Shown here piece by piece: positions 1 through 7,181 of a stretch of 23,727 bases of DNA. The translations under genes and the position numbers were made by a program. Source of the stretch: UKL13-2 sp043744255 (GTDB lineage Bacteria; Pseudomonadota; Gammaproteobacteria; Burkholderiales; Usitatibacteraceae); NCBI GenBank assembly GCA_043744255.1, contig JAYTVA010000056.1, positions 1 to 23,727 on the forward strand, given 5' to 3'. How positions within the stretch are numbered: position 1 is the stretch's first letter; every line of letters starts with the position of its first letter. Under the pieces are notes generated by a model. That model was not told where the DNA came from. It did not search any database and saw only the letters and a list, made by a program, of their open reading frames with translations.

Positions 1-111
1 TTTGCGTTTGGCGTTGCGTGCTGGTGCAGCGGTGGCGTCGTCGAGCAGGCCTTGGTACAGCTTGCCGTTGGTGGTGCCGCGCAGCCAGGCTTTTGATTCA
101 GTCCATGCCAT
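1..111 (-). CDS. N-terminal fragment of an unknown protein, cut by the window edge
   Basis: An open frame starts with ATG at 111 on the minus strand and runs off the left edge after 37 residues (MAWTESKAWLRGTTNGKLYQ, then an Ala/Arg/Lys-rich stretch). An AAGGAA ribosome binding site lies about 5 nt upstream of the ATG, which supports a real start. It follows the 216-770 cupin gene in the same direction after a 104-bp gap that holds a strong hairpin, so it is either the last visible gene of the long minus-strand operon or the first of a new unit. I recognise no family from this fragment and there is no obvious signal peptide. An oxygenase or hydrolase component would fit the context, but nothing in the fragment shows it. 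Confidence 0.6.
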   Translation of the reverse strand, partial: MAWTESKAWLRGTTNGKLYQGLLDDATAAPARNAKRK

Positions 112-183
112 GATATTTCCTTGTGTGCTGAGGTTGTCCTGACGGGGAGTGCAATGCCACTGCGGGCATCACCCTCTCCCCAA

Positions 184-208
184 CCCCTCTCCCATCAAGG
201 GAGAGGGG
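184..208 (-). terminator. 10-bp perfect hairpin after the cupin gene
   Basis: CCCCTCTCCC (184-193) and GGGAGAGGGG (199-208) form a perfect 10-bp stem with a 5-nt loop, 8 bp past the end of the cupin gene. There is no T-run on either side, so this is not a textbook intrinsic terminator. A further copy of the left arm motif (ccctctcccc, 172-181) lies just beyond it, so this may be a dispersed palindromic repeat that dampens read-through or stabilises mRNA 3' ends. Confidence 0.5.
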
Positions 209-215
209 CTTGAAA

Positions 216-770
216 TCATTCCGCGTGGTTAAAGTTAGTTTCAGCTTCGCGTGCCACAAAGCCTTCGCCGCCGGGGGCAGGCACGCTCGGACGCGGCTCG
301 ACTTGATGTTGGAACAGCATGTTCATGAACATGTACATCGGTTTAGTTTTGATGACCAGCGCGCGACCGGGCTTGGTGTTGCTCGAATTAAAGTGTTGAT
401 GCACGCAGTTGTTGTGGACGATGGCGATATCGCCGGCGGTCCAGTCGTAACGTATGCCGTCGTGGATTTCGTAGCCGTCGCCGTCGAGAATGTAGAACGC
501 GGCTTCGTTAACGTGACCATGCTTTTGCGATTTACCGCCGGGGCCGTATTCTTCAATGTGCAGATGAAACAGTTGGCTGATGCCATCTTTCGGCTCGACG
601 TAATGGCGGCTGAATGCTTGGGGGCCGTCGTTGAATTTGATCTCGCTGCCCTTGCGGACGCGCGGCATCGCGCGCAGACGTTTCAATTCTTCGCTCAGGC
701 TGTATTGCCCCTGAATGCCGCGCACGAAGATGCGGTCTTTCTTGCTGTGGTAATGCGATTCGTTGCTCAT
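216..770 (-). CDS. Single-domain cupin protein
   Basis: A 184-residue cytoplasmic protein with one cupin barrel. Motif 1 is around residues 78-97, with H84-x-H86 and E89. Motif 2 is around 110-128, ending VHQHFN, with H124/H126 as the distal ligand; together these are a complete metal-binding set. The start at 770 has a GAGGAA ribosome binding site. It lies 23 bp downstream of the dehydrogenase gene in the same operon. The HQHFN motif and the following Met-rich helix resemble the second half of the bicupin encoded at 12863-13924, so the two are probably related. Cupins of this type are often ring-cleaving dioxygenases, decarboxylases or isomerases. The reaction cannot be chosen from sequence, and the metal (Fe, Mn, Ni or Co) is open. 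Confidence 0.85.
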   Translation of the reverse strand: MSNESHYHSKKDRIFVRGIQGQYSLSEELKRLRAMPRVRKGSEIKFNDGPQAFSRHYVEPKDGISQLFHLHIEEYGPGGKSQKHGHVNEAAFYILDGDGYEIHDGIRYDWTAGDIAIVHNNCVHQHFNSSNTKPGRALVIKTKPMYMFMNMLFQHQVEPRPSVPAPGGEGFVAREAETNFNHAE

Positions 771-793
771 GATGTTTCCTCGGAAAGGTGAAA

Positions 794-1606
794 CTAAATG
801 CCGTACTGCTCAATTTTGTAGCGCTTCGGTTTCAACACGCGACAAATCTCGCGGTTGAGCCCCGATTGCGGCAGCGACAAGCCGCTATCCGCCGCCATTT
901 CCTGCACGATCGCGAGATCATCTTCCGCCCACGCCATCGTCTGCTTGCCCCAGTTTTCCAGCGGGCCGTTGGCCGAGCTAGAGATCATCAGTGCCTTGCG
1001 CAAGGCTTCTACATCCACGCCGTAACGTTGCGCGAGCGCCAGCGCTTCGTGGTCGGCCACCAGACACGCCCACAACACTAAATTGTTCGCGGCCTTCGCG
1101 ACCTGCGCGGTGCCAATACCGCCGGTGTGTACGACGTCAGTTGAATACGCCTGCAACACCGGCGTGATCTTCGCGACCACCTCCGCTTCCCCGCCGACAA
1201 ACGAAAGTAGGGTGCCGTTGTCGGCCGCTTCGCCACCGCGACACACGGTAGAGTCGATCACCGTAATGCCTGCGGGCAGCATCGCCGCCGCAATATCTTT
1301 TACTGTCTGCGGATGGATCGTGGAAAGAATCGCAACGATGCTGCCGCGCTTCATGCGCGTGAGCACACCGCCGTCCGCGAACAGGGCACGCACTTCGCGG
1401 TCGTAGCCGACGCAGACCAGCACTACATCAGACGCACTGGCGAGTGCCACCGCCTCTGCCCAACCCGCACCACGTTTCTCAACTTCGGCACGGCGCGTAT
1501 CTGAAACGTCAAAAGCGAGTGTAGAAAAACCCCGCTTCACCAAGTGCCCGATGATCGGCGTGCCCATGCGTCCAGCGCCGATGATGCCGACTGTTTGTGT
1601 GTTCAC
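794..1606 (-). CDS. NAD(P)-dependent beta-hydroxyacid dehydrogenase family protein
   Basis: 270 residues, slightly shorter than the usual 290-300 of the 3-hydroxyisobutyrate / tartronate-semialdehyde reductase family. The Rossmann motif GIIGAGRMG is at residues 7-15. The substrate-binding strand DSTVCRGGEAADNGTL lies near 118-132, and the catalytic lysine motif GTAQVAKAANN places Lys171 with Asn174/175. The family oxidises or reduces short 3-hydroxy acids with NAD(P). The start is GTG at 1606, since no in-frame ATG precedes the Rossmann motif. An 11-bp direct repeat (1603-1613 and 1617-1627) covers the start and the expected ribosome binding site. Next to a ThDP carboligase/decarboxylase-type gene, a semialdehyde reductase role is attractive but is inference. 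Confidence 0.85.
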   Translation of the reverse strand: MNTQTVGIIGAGRMGTPIIGHLVKRGFSTLAFDVSDTRRAEVEKRGAGWAEAVALASASDVVLVCVGYDREVRALFADGGVLTRMKRGSIVAILSTIHPQTVKDIAAAMLPAGITVIDSTVCRGGEAADNGTLLSFVGGEAEVVAKITPVLQAYSTDVVHTGGIGTAQVAKAANNLVLWACLVADHEALALAQRYGVDVEALRKALMISSSANGPLENWGKQTMAWAEDDLAIVQEMAADSGLSLPQSGLNREICRVLKPKRYKIEQYGI

Positions 1607-1689
1607 GATTTTATGCTCACGATTTTACTCTCATATGTTACTGCAAAATGCTTGGAACGCCGCGCCAGTGCTTGAGTTTTGCATAGTCG

Positions 1690-3480
1690 TTAGCGCTTTT
1701 GCGTGATCGTATCGAGCAATGCGGGCTGCCCGGATTTAACTTTGGCAATCGCACGCTTCAGTGCAGCCGCCACCTCTTTCGGATCATCAATCGGGCCTTC
1801 TGCGTACCAGCCTTGCGCACGCGCAATCGCCGCAAAATCAGGTGCAGGGTCATCGAGATCCATGCCGATATACGCACGCTCCACCGGCGTGCCACGTAGC
1901 TTCGCCATACGAATCTGGTGTTCCCAATCGTTGAAATAGGCGCGGTTGTTGTACATCACCACCAACATCGGAATACGATGCTTTGCCGCAACCCAGAGAG
2001 CACCGGCGTCGAACATCAAATCGCCATCAGGCTGAATATCAACCACCAAACGTTTCTGATCGCGATGCGCGAGTGCCACGCCAAGCGAGATACCGAACTG
2101 CGTGGCGGTACCCAACGATTTACCGGCGTGACGATAGGGCTTATCGAAATTCCAGAGCTTGCGCGTCCAGTCTTCCAGCGTGCCAGCAGTCAGTACCCAG
2201 TCCTCGTGTTGAATCTGCTTCCAAACTTCTTCGGCCAAACGCGGCAGTGTGATCGGCGAATCGTCGCGATCCAGCTTGGCTTCGGCGTGCCATTGCTTTT
2301 GCAGCGCATCGTGTTTTTTCGCAATCGCTTTGCTGCGGGTGGCGATCTTTGTCGCTATGGTCGGATCGCGTTTGATCCGCGCACGCAGCAGTGTGGTCAG
2401 TTGCGGGATGGCGGTCGTGGTGTCGGCAACGATGCGGTGATCGGCGTACAAAAAGCGCTGATAGTCCATCGCCCACGCGGAGATGTTTATGTCGCCGAAG
2501 CCGATGTCAATCCACTTGCATAATTTCGGCGTGAGCGTGACCAACTCGCGCGTGCTGCTGGTGAGTTCGGTCGTGGGGCGTTCCCAATCGCGCACATCTA
2601 GGCACAGCACCACATCGGCATCGCGAAACATTTCTTTCGACATGCTCAAGTTCAGCGGATGACGGCTCGGGAAATTGAGGCGCATGTTCAAGTCATAGAC
2701 CGGTGCGCCAAGTGTTTCGGCGAGGGCGACCAGCGCGTCAAACACTTTCGGATCACGCCCTGCGTACTCGGCAAGGATCACCGGCTTTTTCGCCTTGATG
2801 AGCACATCGGCTGCGCGTGCCAGTGCGTCGGCATCGGCAGCGATCGGCGAGGGCACCGCTTGAAATGATTTCGGCGGCATCGGAATCGGATGGTCGAGTT
2901 TCTTTTCTTGCAGCCACGCGTCGTAGCACATGTACACGGGGCCGCGTGGTTCGGTCATCATCACCGAGTACGCGCGTGCGAACGAATCGGGCACGCCGTC
3001 AATGGTGGTCGGCTGATAGTCCCACTTGGTGTAATCGCGCACCGCCTGACCCTGCGATTGCGCCGAGTGAATCCAATCAATTTTCGGGCGACGTTTGCTT
3101 TCATCCATCGGCCCGGTGGCACCGATGATGAACACCGGCGCGCGGTCAATGTAGGCGTAGTACACCGCCATGTTGGCGTGCAGCAAGCCAACGAGGTTGT
3201 GCAAAATCGCCACCATCGGTTTGCCGCTGGCCTTGGCGTAACCATGTGCAATTTGCACGGCGGTTTCTTCGTGTTGGCACAGCATCATCACGGGGCTGTT
3301 GCCACCGTAATTGACGATGCTATCGTGCAGGCCGCGATAGCTGGCACCGGGGTTGAGTGCCGCGTACGGCAACTCGTAGCGATGCAGCAAATCAACAATG
3401 ACATCCGAGGCAAAACGCTCCGGCGATTTCTTCGCGTGAGGTGTTTTTTTCGGTTTATCGAAGGAGCTATTGTTGGACAT
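1690..3480 (-). CDS. Thiamine diphosphate-dependent enzyme of the acetolactate synthase / benzoylformate decarboxylase superfamily
   Basis: 596 residues in the three-domain ThDP architecture. The N-terminal PYR domain has the cofactor-activating Glu71 in QHEE, and AHGYAKASGKP follows. The middle domain covers about 220-370. The C-terminal PP domain has the metal site PDGDLMF at 484-490 and the downstream MYNN with Asn511/512. The usual GDG is GDL here, a conservative variation of the motif. Presence of the Glu argues against glyoxylate carboligase, which has Val there. The first 20 residues are Lys/Ser-rich and probably disordered. Its start overlaps the end of the ABC ATPase gene by 14 bp, so translation is likely coupled. 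Decarboxylation or carboligation of a 2-oxo acid is expected; the substrate is unknown. Confidence 0.88.
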   Translation of the reverse strand: MSNNSSFDKPKKTPHAKKSPERFASDVIVDLLHRYELPYAALNPGASYRGLHDSIVNYGGNSPVMMLCQHEETAVQIAHGYAKASGKPMVAILHNLVGLLHANMAVYYAYIDRAPVFIIGATGPMDESKRRPKIDWIHSAQSQGQAVRDYTKWDYQPTTIDGVPDSFARAYSVMMTEPRGPVYMCYDAWLQEKKLDHPIPMPPKSFQAVPSPIAADADALARAADVLIKAKKPVILAEYAGRDPKVFDALVALAETLGAPVYDLNMRLNFPSRHPLNLSMSKEMFRDADVVLCLDVRDWERPTTELTSSTRELVTLTPKLCKWIDIGFGDINISAWAMDYQRFLYADHRIVADTTTAIPQLTTLLRARIKRDPTIATKIATRSKAIAKKHDALQKQWHAEAKLDRDDSPITLPRLAEEVWKQIQHEDWVLTAGTLEDWTRKLWNFDKPYRHAGKSLGTATQFGISLGVALAHRDQKRLVVDIQPDGDLMFDAGALWVAAKHRIPMLVVMYNNRAYFNDWEHQIRMAKLRGTPVERAYIGMDLDDPAPDFAAIARAQGWYAEGPIDDPKEVAAALKRAIAKVKSGQPALLDTITQKR

Positions 3481-4594
3481 TGGTGGTCCACCCGTCTTCT
3501 GCCTTCATGGCCACGCATTTTTCTGGATTCACACGCATCCATACCGGTGCGCCGATGGGCGTGCGTAGTGACGGGTGCGTGCGCGACTGCAGCAGCGTGT
3601 CTTTGATCTTGATCTGAAAATCGAGAAACTCGCCCAAGAAAACTTTTTGATCGACCAGCGCTTCAGTGATGTTGTCGCCCTCGATGCGGGTCTCGAACAA
3701 CTCCACGTCCTCAGGCCGCACCGACAGCACGACCTTCTGGCCGGGTACCAACGCGTCTTCGCAATACGCGCCGAGCTTGCCGAATGCGGCTTCCACCAAA
3801 TAGTGATTCGCAGCGCCATTCGTTGATACCACCGTGGCATCGAGAAAATTGGTCGAGCCAACAAAATCGGCAACGAATTGATTTTTCGGCCGCTCATAAA
3901 TATCGCGCGGCGAGCCGATCTGCTGGATGTGGCCTTCTTTCATCACCGCAATCGAATGCGACAACGCCAGTGCTTCGCTCTGATCGTGCGTGACGTAGAT
4001 GGTGGTGATGCCCAACTCGCGTTGCAGGCGCTTCAATTCAAAGCGCATCCGCTCGCGCAACTTCGCATCGAGATTCGACAGTGGCTCATCGAGCAGTAAC
4101 AACTCAGGCTCCATCACCAGTGCGCGCGCGAGCGCCAAGCGTTGTTGTTGACCGCCGGAAAGCTTGGTCGCTTCGCGGCCAGCATATTCGCCGAGACCAA
4201 CGACCTCCAGCACGCGCGAGACTTTGCGTTCGATTTCTTGTGAGTTGAATTTTTTCTTGCCGACTTCGAGCGGGAACGCAGCGTTTTTGAATACCGACAT
4301 GTGTGGCCAAATCGCGTACGACTGAAACACCATGCCGAAGCCGCGTTGATTGGGCGCGATGAAAATATTTTTGCTGGACGAATACACCAGCTTGCCGTTG
4401 ACGGAAATTTCGCCAGCGCGTGGTTTTTCCAGACCGGCGATGCTTCGCAGGGTGGTGGTTTTGCCGCAACCTGATGGTCCCAGCAACGTGAATAGTTTGC
4501 CCTCAGGTACCTCAAAGGTGACGTTCTGCGCGGCCTTGACGATTTGGCCAGCGTCGTTGGGGTACTCGGTATACAGACCGGTGACGTTCAACAT
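3467..4594 (-). CDS. ABC transporter ATP-binding protein, iron/polyamine importer type
   Basis: 375 residues from ATG 4594. I chose this start because a GAGAGAG ribosome binding site sits 7 nt upstream and the protein then begins at the usual first strand (MLNVTGLYTEY). The longer frame from 4648 would overlap the permease gene. Walker A GPSGCGKT is at 39-46, the Q-loop at Gln91, the signature LSGGQQQ at 145-151, Walker B LLLLDE at 165-170, and the switch histidine in YVTHDQ near 200. The C-terminal third (about 290-375) is a TOBE-like domain as in FbpC/PotA proteins. It energises the permease encoded immediately upstream. The binding protein is probably the one encoded at 11618-12700, at the head of the operon. 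Confidence 0.93.
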   Translation of the reverse strand: MLNVTGLYTEYPNDAGQIVKAAQNVTFEVPEGKLFTLLGPSGCGKTTTLRSIAGLEKPRAGEISVNGKLVYSSSKNIFIAPNQRGFGMVFQSYAIWPHMSVFKNAAFPLEVGKKKFNSQEIERKVSRVLEVVGLGEYAGREATKLSGGQQQRLALARALVMEPELLLLDEPLSNLDAKLRERMRFELKRLQRELGITTIYVTHDQSEALALSHSIAVMKEGHIQQIGSPRDIYERPKNQFVADFVGSTNFLDATVVSTNGAANHYLVEAAFGKLGAYCEDALVPGQKVVLSVRPEDVELFETRIEGDNITEALVDQKVFLGEFLDFQIKIKDTLLQSRTHPSLRTPIGAPVWMRVNPEKCVAMKAEDGWTTNVQQ

Positions 4595-4631
4595 GATTGG
4601 ACTCTCTCGTTCATTTTTTATGACCAGCGGT

Positions 4632-6371
4632 TTACTCTTTGACGCCAAATTTTTTGCCCATCCATTGCGCTAGCAACACCAGCGTAAACAGGACGAGAAT
4701 AAACAACACGCCCAGCGCCGAGAGTTCGACATACTGACCGTTTTCCCACAATTCCCAGATCACAATCGACACCACTTCCGTGCCGGGGCTGTACAACAAA
4801 ATCGAGCTAGACAACTCGCGAATCGACACGATCAATACGTAAATCCAACCTGCCACTAAGCCTGGCTTCAGCAGCGGCAAGATGATGCGGCGAAACGTCG
4901 TCCACCACGATGCGCCGCTCATGGCCGCTGACTCTTCCAGCTCTTTGTGGATTTGCAGCATCGAGGTGGTGTTGTAACGCAGGCCATACGGCATGAAGCG
5001 GGTGATGTAGGCGATGAACATAATCCAGATGGTGCCGTACACGCCGATGTCGAAATTTAGATAGAAAATCATGATCGCGAGCCCTAACACCAAGCCGGGA
5101 AACACCATCGGTAGCGAGGCGAGGTTATCGAGAATCCAGCGTCCGGGTATTTTTGTTTTCACCACGATCCAGCAGATGACGGAGGTCACCAGCATGATGA
5201 CGGTGGCGCTGCCCAGCGATAGCATCAGGCTATTCCACACCGAGCGCGCGAGGTTCGGATACGAGAACACAAAACGATACGGGTCGAGGGTGAGATTTTG
5301 CAGCGCTTGCATAGACGGCACGGCGTAATATTTTTGCAGTGATGACCACAGCAACACCATAAACGGCAGCACGACAATGAACAAGAAATACAAAATAAAA
5401 ATCGCCGCCGTGAAGTAGCGCCACTTGCCCAAATCAATTTGCCGTGGACGGAAGCCTTTGCCGGTCATGGTCGCGTATTTGGAGCCGCTCGCCGATAAGC
5501 GCGACTGAAAATACACGCCTAGCGTGGTGATGAGTAGCAGCATCACCGCCAACGCTGAGGCCAATCCGACCTGACTCGGATAGCGATGAATCGCCTGGTA
5601 AATCGACGAGGTAAATACTTGGATACCGACCGGAAGCCCAAGCAGGGCGGGCACTTCGAAGGATTCGATAGCGCGCACGAACAAAATCAACAGGGTTGCG
5701 AAGATCGCCGGCCACGACAGTTTCAAGGTAATGTGCCACGCCACTTGAAAGATATTTGCGCCGCTCATCATCGCCGATTCTTCCAGCGACGGATCCATCG
5801 CGCGAAAGGTTGCTGACATCAACAAGAACGCCATCGGCGAGTAATGTAGACCGTCTACCCAAATCATGCCCCACATCGAGTACACGTTGAACAGCACAAA
5901 GTCGGTGCCGAACCAGTTTTGAAACACGAGATTGATGATGCCGATCTTAGGGCTACCGAGCAGAATCCATGCGACCGTGAACAGAATACCGGGGATGATG
6001 AGCGGAATGATCGACAGCGCGTAGAACAGAGATTTGAACGGTGTGTTGGTGCGTTCGTTCATCCACGCCAATAGCGTGCCGACTGTGAACGCAAACAGCG
6101 CCGTGCCGGTGGCGAATTTCAGCGAGTTCCAGAACAGCTCGAAGGTCTCTTTATTGGCGTAGGCTTCGCTGTAATTGCCGAAGGTAAATTCAGCGGCCTT
6201 GCTGGCCGTTTGCGGCGTAAAAAAACTCTGCCACAACAAAAAGCCCAGCGGCACGACCGCGAGGTAAGTGACGATCACCACACATAGGCCGATGATGAGC
6301 CACTTGACATCAAATCGGAACCCGCCTGCCGTGGGCAAGCTGGTGCGTGGGGTTGTGGTTGCTACCTCCAT
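4632..6371 (-). CDS. Two-domain ABC permease, ferric iron type
   Basis: 579 residues, an inner-membrane protein with two fused permease halves, about six transmembrane segments each, as in FbpB/AfuB. Each half has an EAA loop that contacts the ATPase: EESAMMSGANIFQVAW at about 197 and EESAAMSGASWWTTFRR at about 479. A strong GAGGAG ribosome binding site precedes ATG 6371. A 37-bp gap separates it from the ATPase gene downstream. The 123-bp gap upstream contains a candidate promoter and a palindrome, so the transporter pair may have its own transcription in addition to read-through. The family imports Fe3+, but related systems carry phosphonates, thiamine or small organic acids. The substrate here could be the compound catabolised by the cluster. 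Confidence 0.93.
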   Translation of the reverse strand: MEVATTTPRTSLPTAGGFRFDVKWLIIGLCVVIVTYLAVVPLGFLLWQSFFTPQTASKAAEFTFGNYSEAYANKETFELFWNSLKFATGTALFAFTVGTLLAWMNERTNTPFKSLFYALSIIPLIIPGILFTVAWILLGSPKIGIINLVFQNWFGTDFVLFNVYSMWGMIWVDGLHYSPMAFLLMSATFRAMDPSLEESAMMSGANIFQVAWHITLKLSWPAIFATLLILFVRAIESFEVPALLGLPVGIQVFTSSIYQAIHRYPSQVGLASALAVMLLLITTLGVYFQSRLSASGSKYATMTGKGFRPRQIDLGKWRYFTAAIFILYFLFIVVLPFMVLLWSSLQKYYAVPSMQALQNLTLDPYRFVFSYPNLARSVWNSLMLSLGSATVIMLVTSVICWIVVKTKIPGRWILDNLASLPMVFPGLVLGLAIMIFYLNFDIGVYGTIWIMFIAYITRFMPYGLRYNTTSMLQIHKELEESAAMSGASWWTTFRRIILPLLKPGLVAGWIYVLIVSIRELSSSILLYSPGTEVVSIVIWELWENGQYVELSALGVLFILVLFTLVLLAQWMGKKFGVKE

Positions 6372-6447
6372 TGTTGCTCCTCGCTACGGTGCGCAAAACA
6401 TTCTTGTAAACGCGAAACGTTTTTACATTTCGTCATGGTGAACGCCG

Positions 6448-6461
6448 CTCTGCATGCAGAG
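6448..6461. promoter_or_regulatory. Perfect 14-bp palindrome, possible operator
   Basis: CTCTGCATGCAGAG is a perfect palindrome in the gap before the permease gene. It is flanked by CGCCG (6443-6447) and CGGCG (6464-6468), which extend the dyad. It lies just downstream of the transcription start expected from the candidate promoter at 6470-6498, where a repressor site or leader hairpin would act. No T-run follows. Confidence 0.4.
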
Positions 6462-6469
6462 ACCGGCGC

Positions 6470-6498
6470 ATTTGACCTGCGATAAAGATGGATGTCAA
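6470..6498 (-). promoter_or_regulatory. Candidate sigma-70 promoter for the ABC permease part of the operon
   Basis: On the minus strand a perfect TTGACA (6498-6493) is followed after 17 bp by TCAAAT (6475-6470, four of six matches to TATAAT). The -35 overlaps the stop codon of the aldolase gene, and the predicted start is near 6463, 92 bp before the permease ATG. It may be an internal promoter. Confidence 0.35.
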
Positions 6499-7178
6499 AC
6501 AGCACGCTTCAAAATCCCATCGTGATAGTCCCAAACTTTTTGCAGCAGGTGTGGCTTCCAGAGATTGCGGCCAATCGTCGCAACTTCAGCGTCGGTGAGT
6601 ACAGCGGGTTCACCTAATTGCTCGGCCAAAAATTGTCGCTCGGCTGTTTCTTCGAGGTACACGCCCAACACAAACGCTTCGAGAATGCTGCCCGCCGCGA
6701 CGACTGCGCCATGCGACTTCAGCATGATGACGCGATGCTGCCCGAGGGCGACGGCCAAGGCATCACCGAGCGGGCGGGTGTTGATCGACATGGTTTGTGG
6801 AAACACTTGGATCTCGCCCATCACCGCCGCCTGCATGATGACTGGCTTCACCGGCTTACCGACCATGCTGAACAACGTAGACCATTTCGGGTGGGTGTGT
6901 ACGACCGCGTTCACGTCCGGGCGGCGGCGATACACAGCGGCGTGAATATGAAATTCCATTGGTGGCACCGCATCGCCTTCGACCAGATTGCCATCAAGAT
7001 CAATGGTCACAATGTCGGCGGCGGTCAAGGCGCTACGCACGGATTTACCGGAATTGATAAGCAGATGCGCGGTGCCTGGCACGCGGCAACTAAAGTGGCC
7101 GTTGAAGTCGATCACGCCGGCAAGTTCCATCATGCGAATGGCTTGCGCGAGTTGCTGTTTAAGGTCGGCGTGGGTCAT
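6495..7178 (-). CDS. Class II aldolase/adducin family protein
   Basis: 227 residues, full length for the family. The zinc ligands are His94 and His96 in VVHTHPKW and His156 in LKSHGAV. Glu75 in PMEFHIHAAVY is the usual catalytic acid, and the phosphate-loop-like NGHFSCR segment is near residues 26-32. Members cleave sugar phosphates or decarboxylate/aldol-cleave hydroxy acids using a divalent metal; the His triad is intact, so activity is likely. The gene starts 3 bp after the EutA-like gene stop with no clear ribosome binding site, suggesting coupled translation. The substrate is unknown. Its position beside a ThDP enzyme and a hydroxyacid dehydrogenase suggests a lower catabolic pathway producing small C2-C4 acids or aldehydes. 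Confidence 0.9.
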   Translation of the reverse strand: MTHADLKQQLAQAIRMMELAGVIDFNGHFSCRVPGTAHLLINSGKSVRSALTAADIVTIDLDGNLVEGDAVPPMEFHIHAAVYRRRPDVNAVVHTHPKWSTLFSMVGKPVKPVIMQAAVMGEIQVFPQTMSINTRPLGDALAVALGQHRVIMLKSHGAVVAAGSILEAFVLGVYLEETAERQFLAEQLGEPAVLTDAEVATIGRNLWKPHLLQKVWDYHDGILKRAV

Positions 7179-7181
7179 GAG

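Noticed and set aside
184..208. Rho-independent terminator with certainty
   Set aside because: The stem is perfect, but no T-run follows on either strand; it is listed only as a candidate.
1690..3480. Glyoxylate carboligase (gcl) with tartronate-semialdehyde reductase next to it
   Set aside because: Glyoxylate carboligase lacks the PYR-domain Glu, whereas this protein has it (Glu71), and no hydroxypyruvate isomerase gene is present.
2890..3606. Long plus-strand open frames opposite the minus-strand operon (also 210-791, 8825-9844, 9989-10714, 17038-17718)
   Set aside because: They mirror recognised genes in the opposite strand, have His/Arg-rich or low-complexity translations and lack ribosome binding sites; they are shadows of GC-rich codon use.
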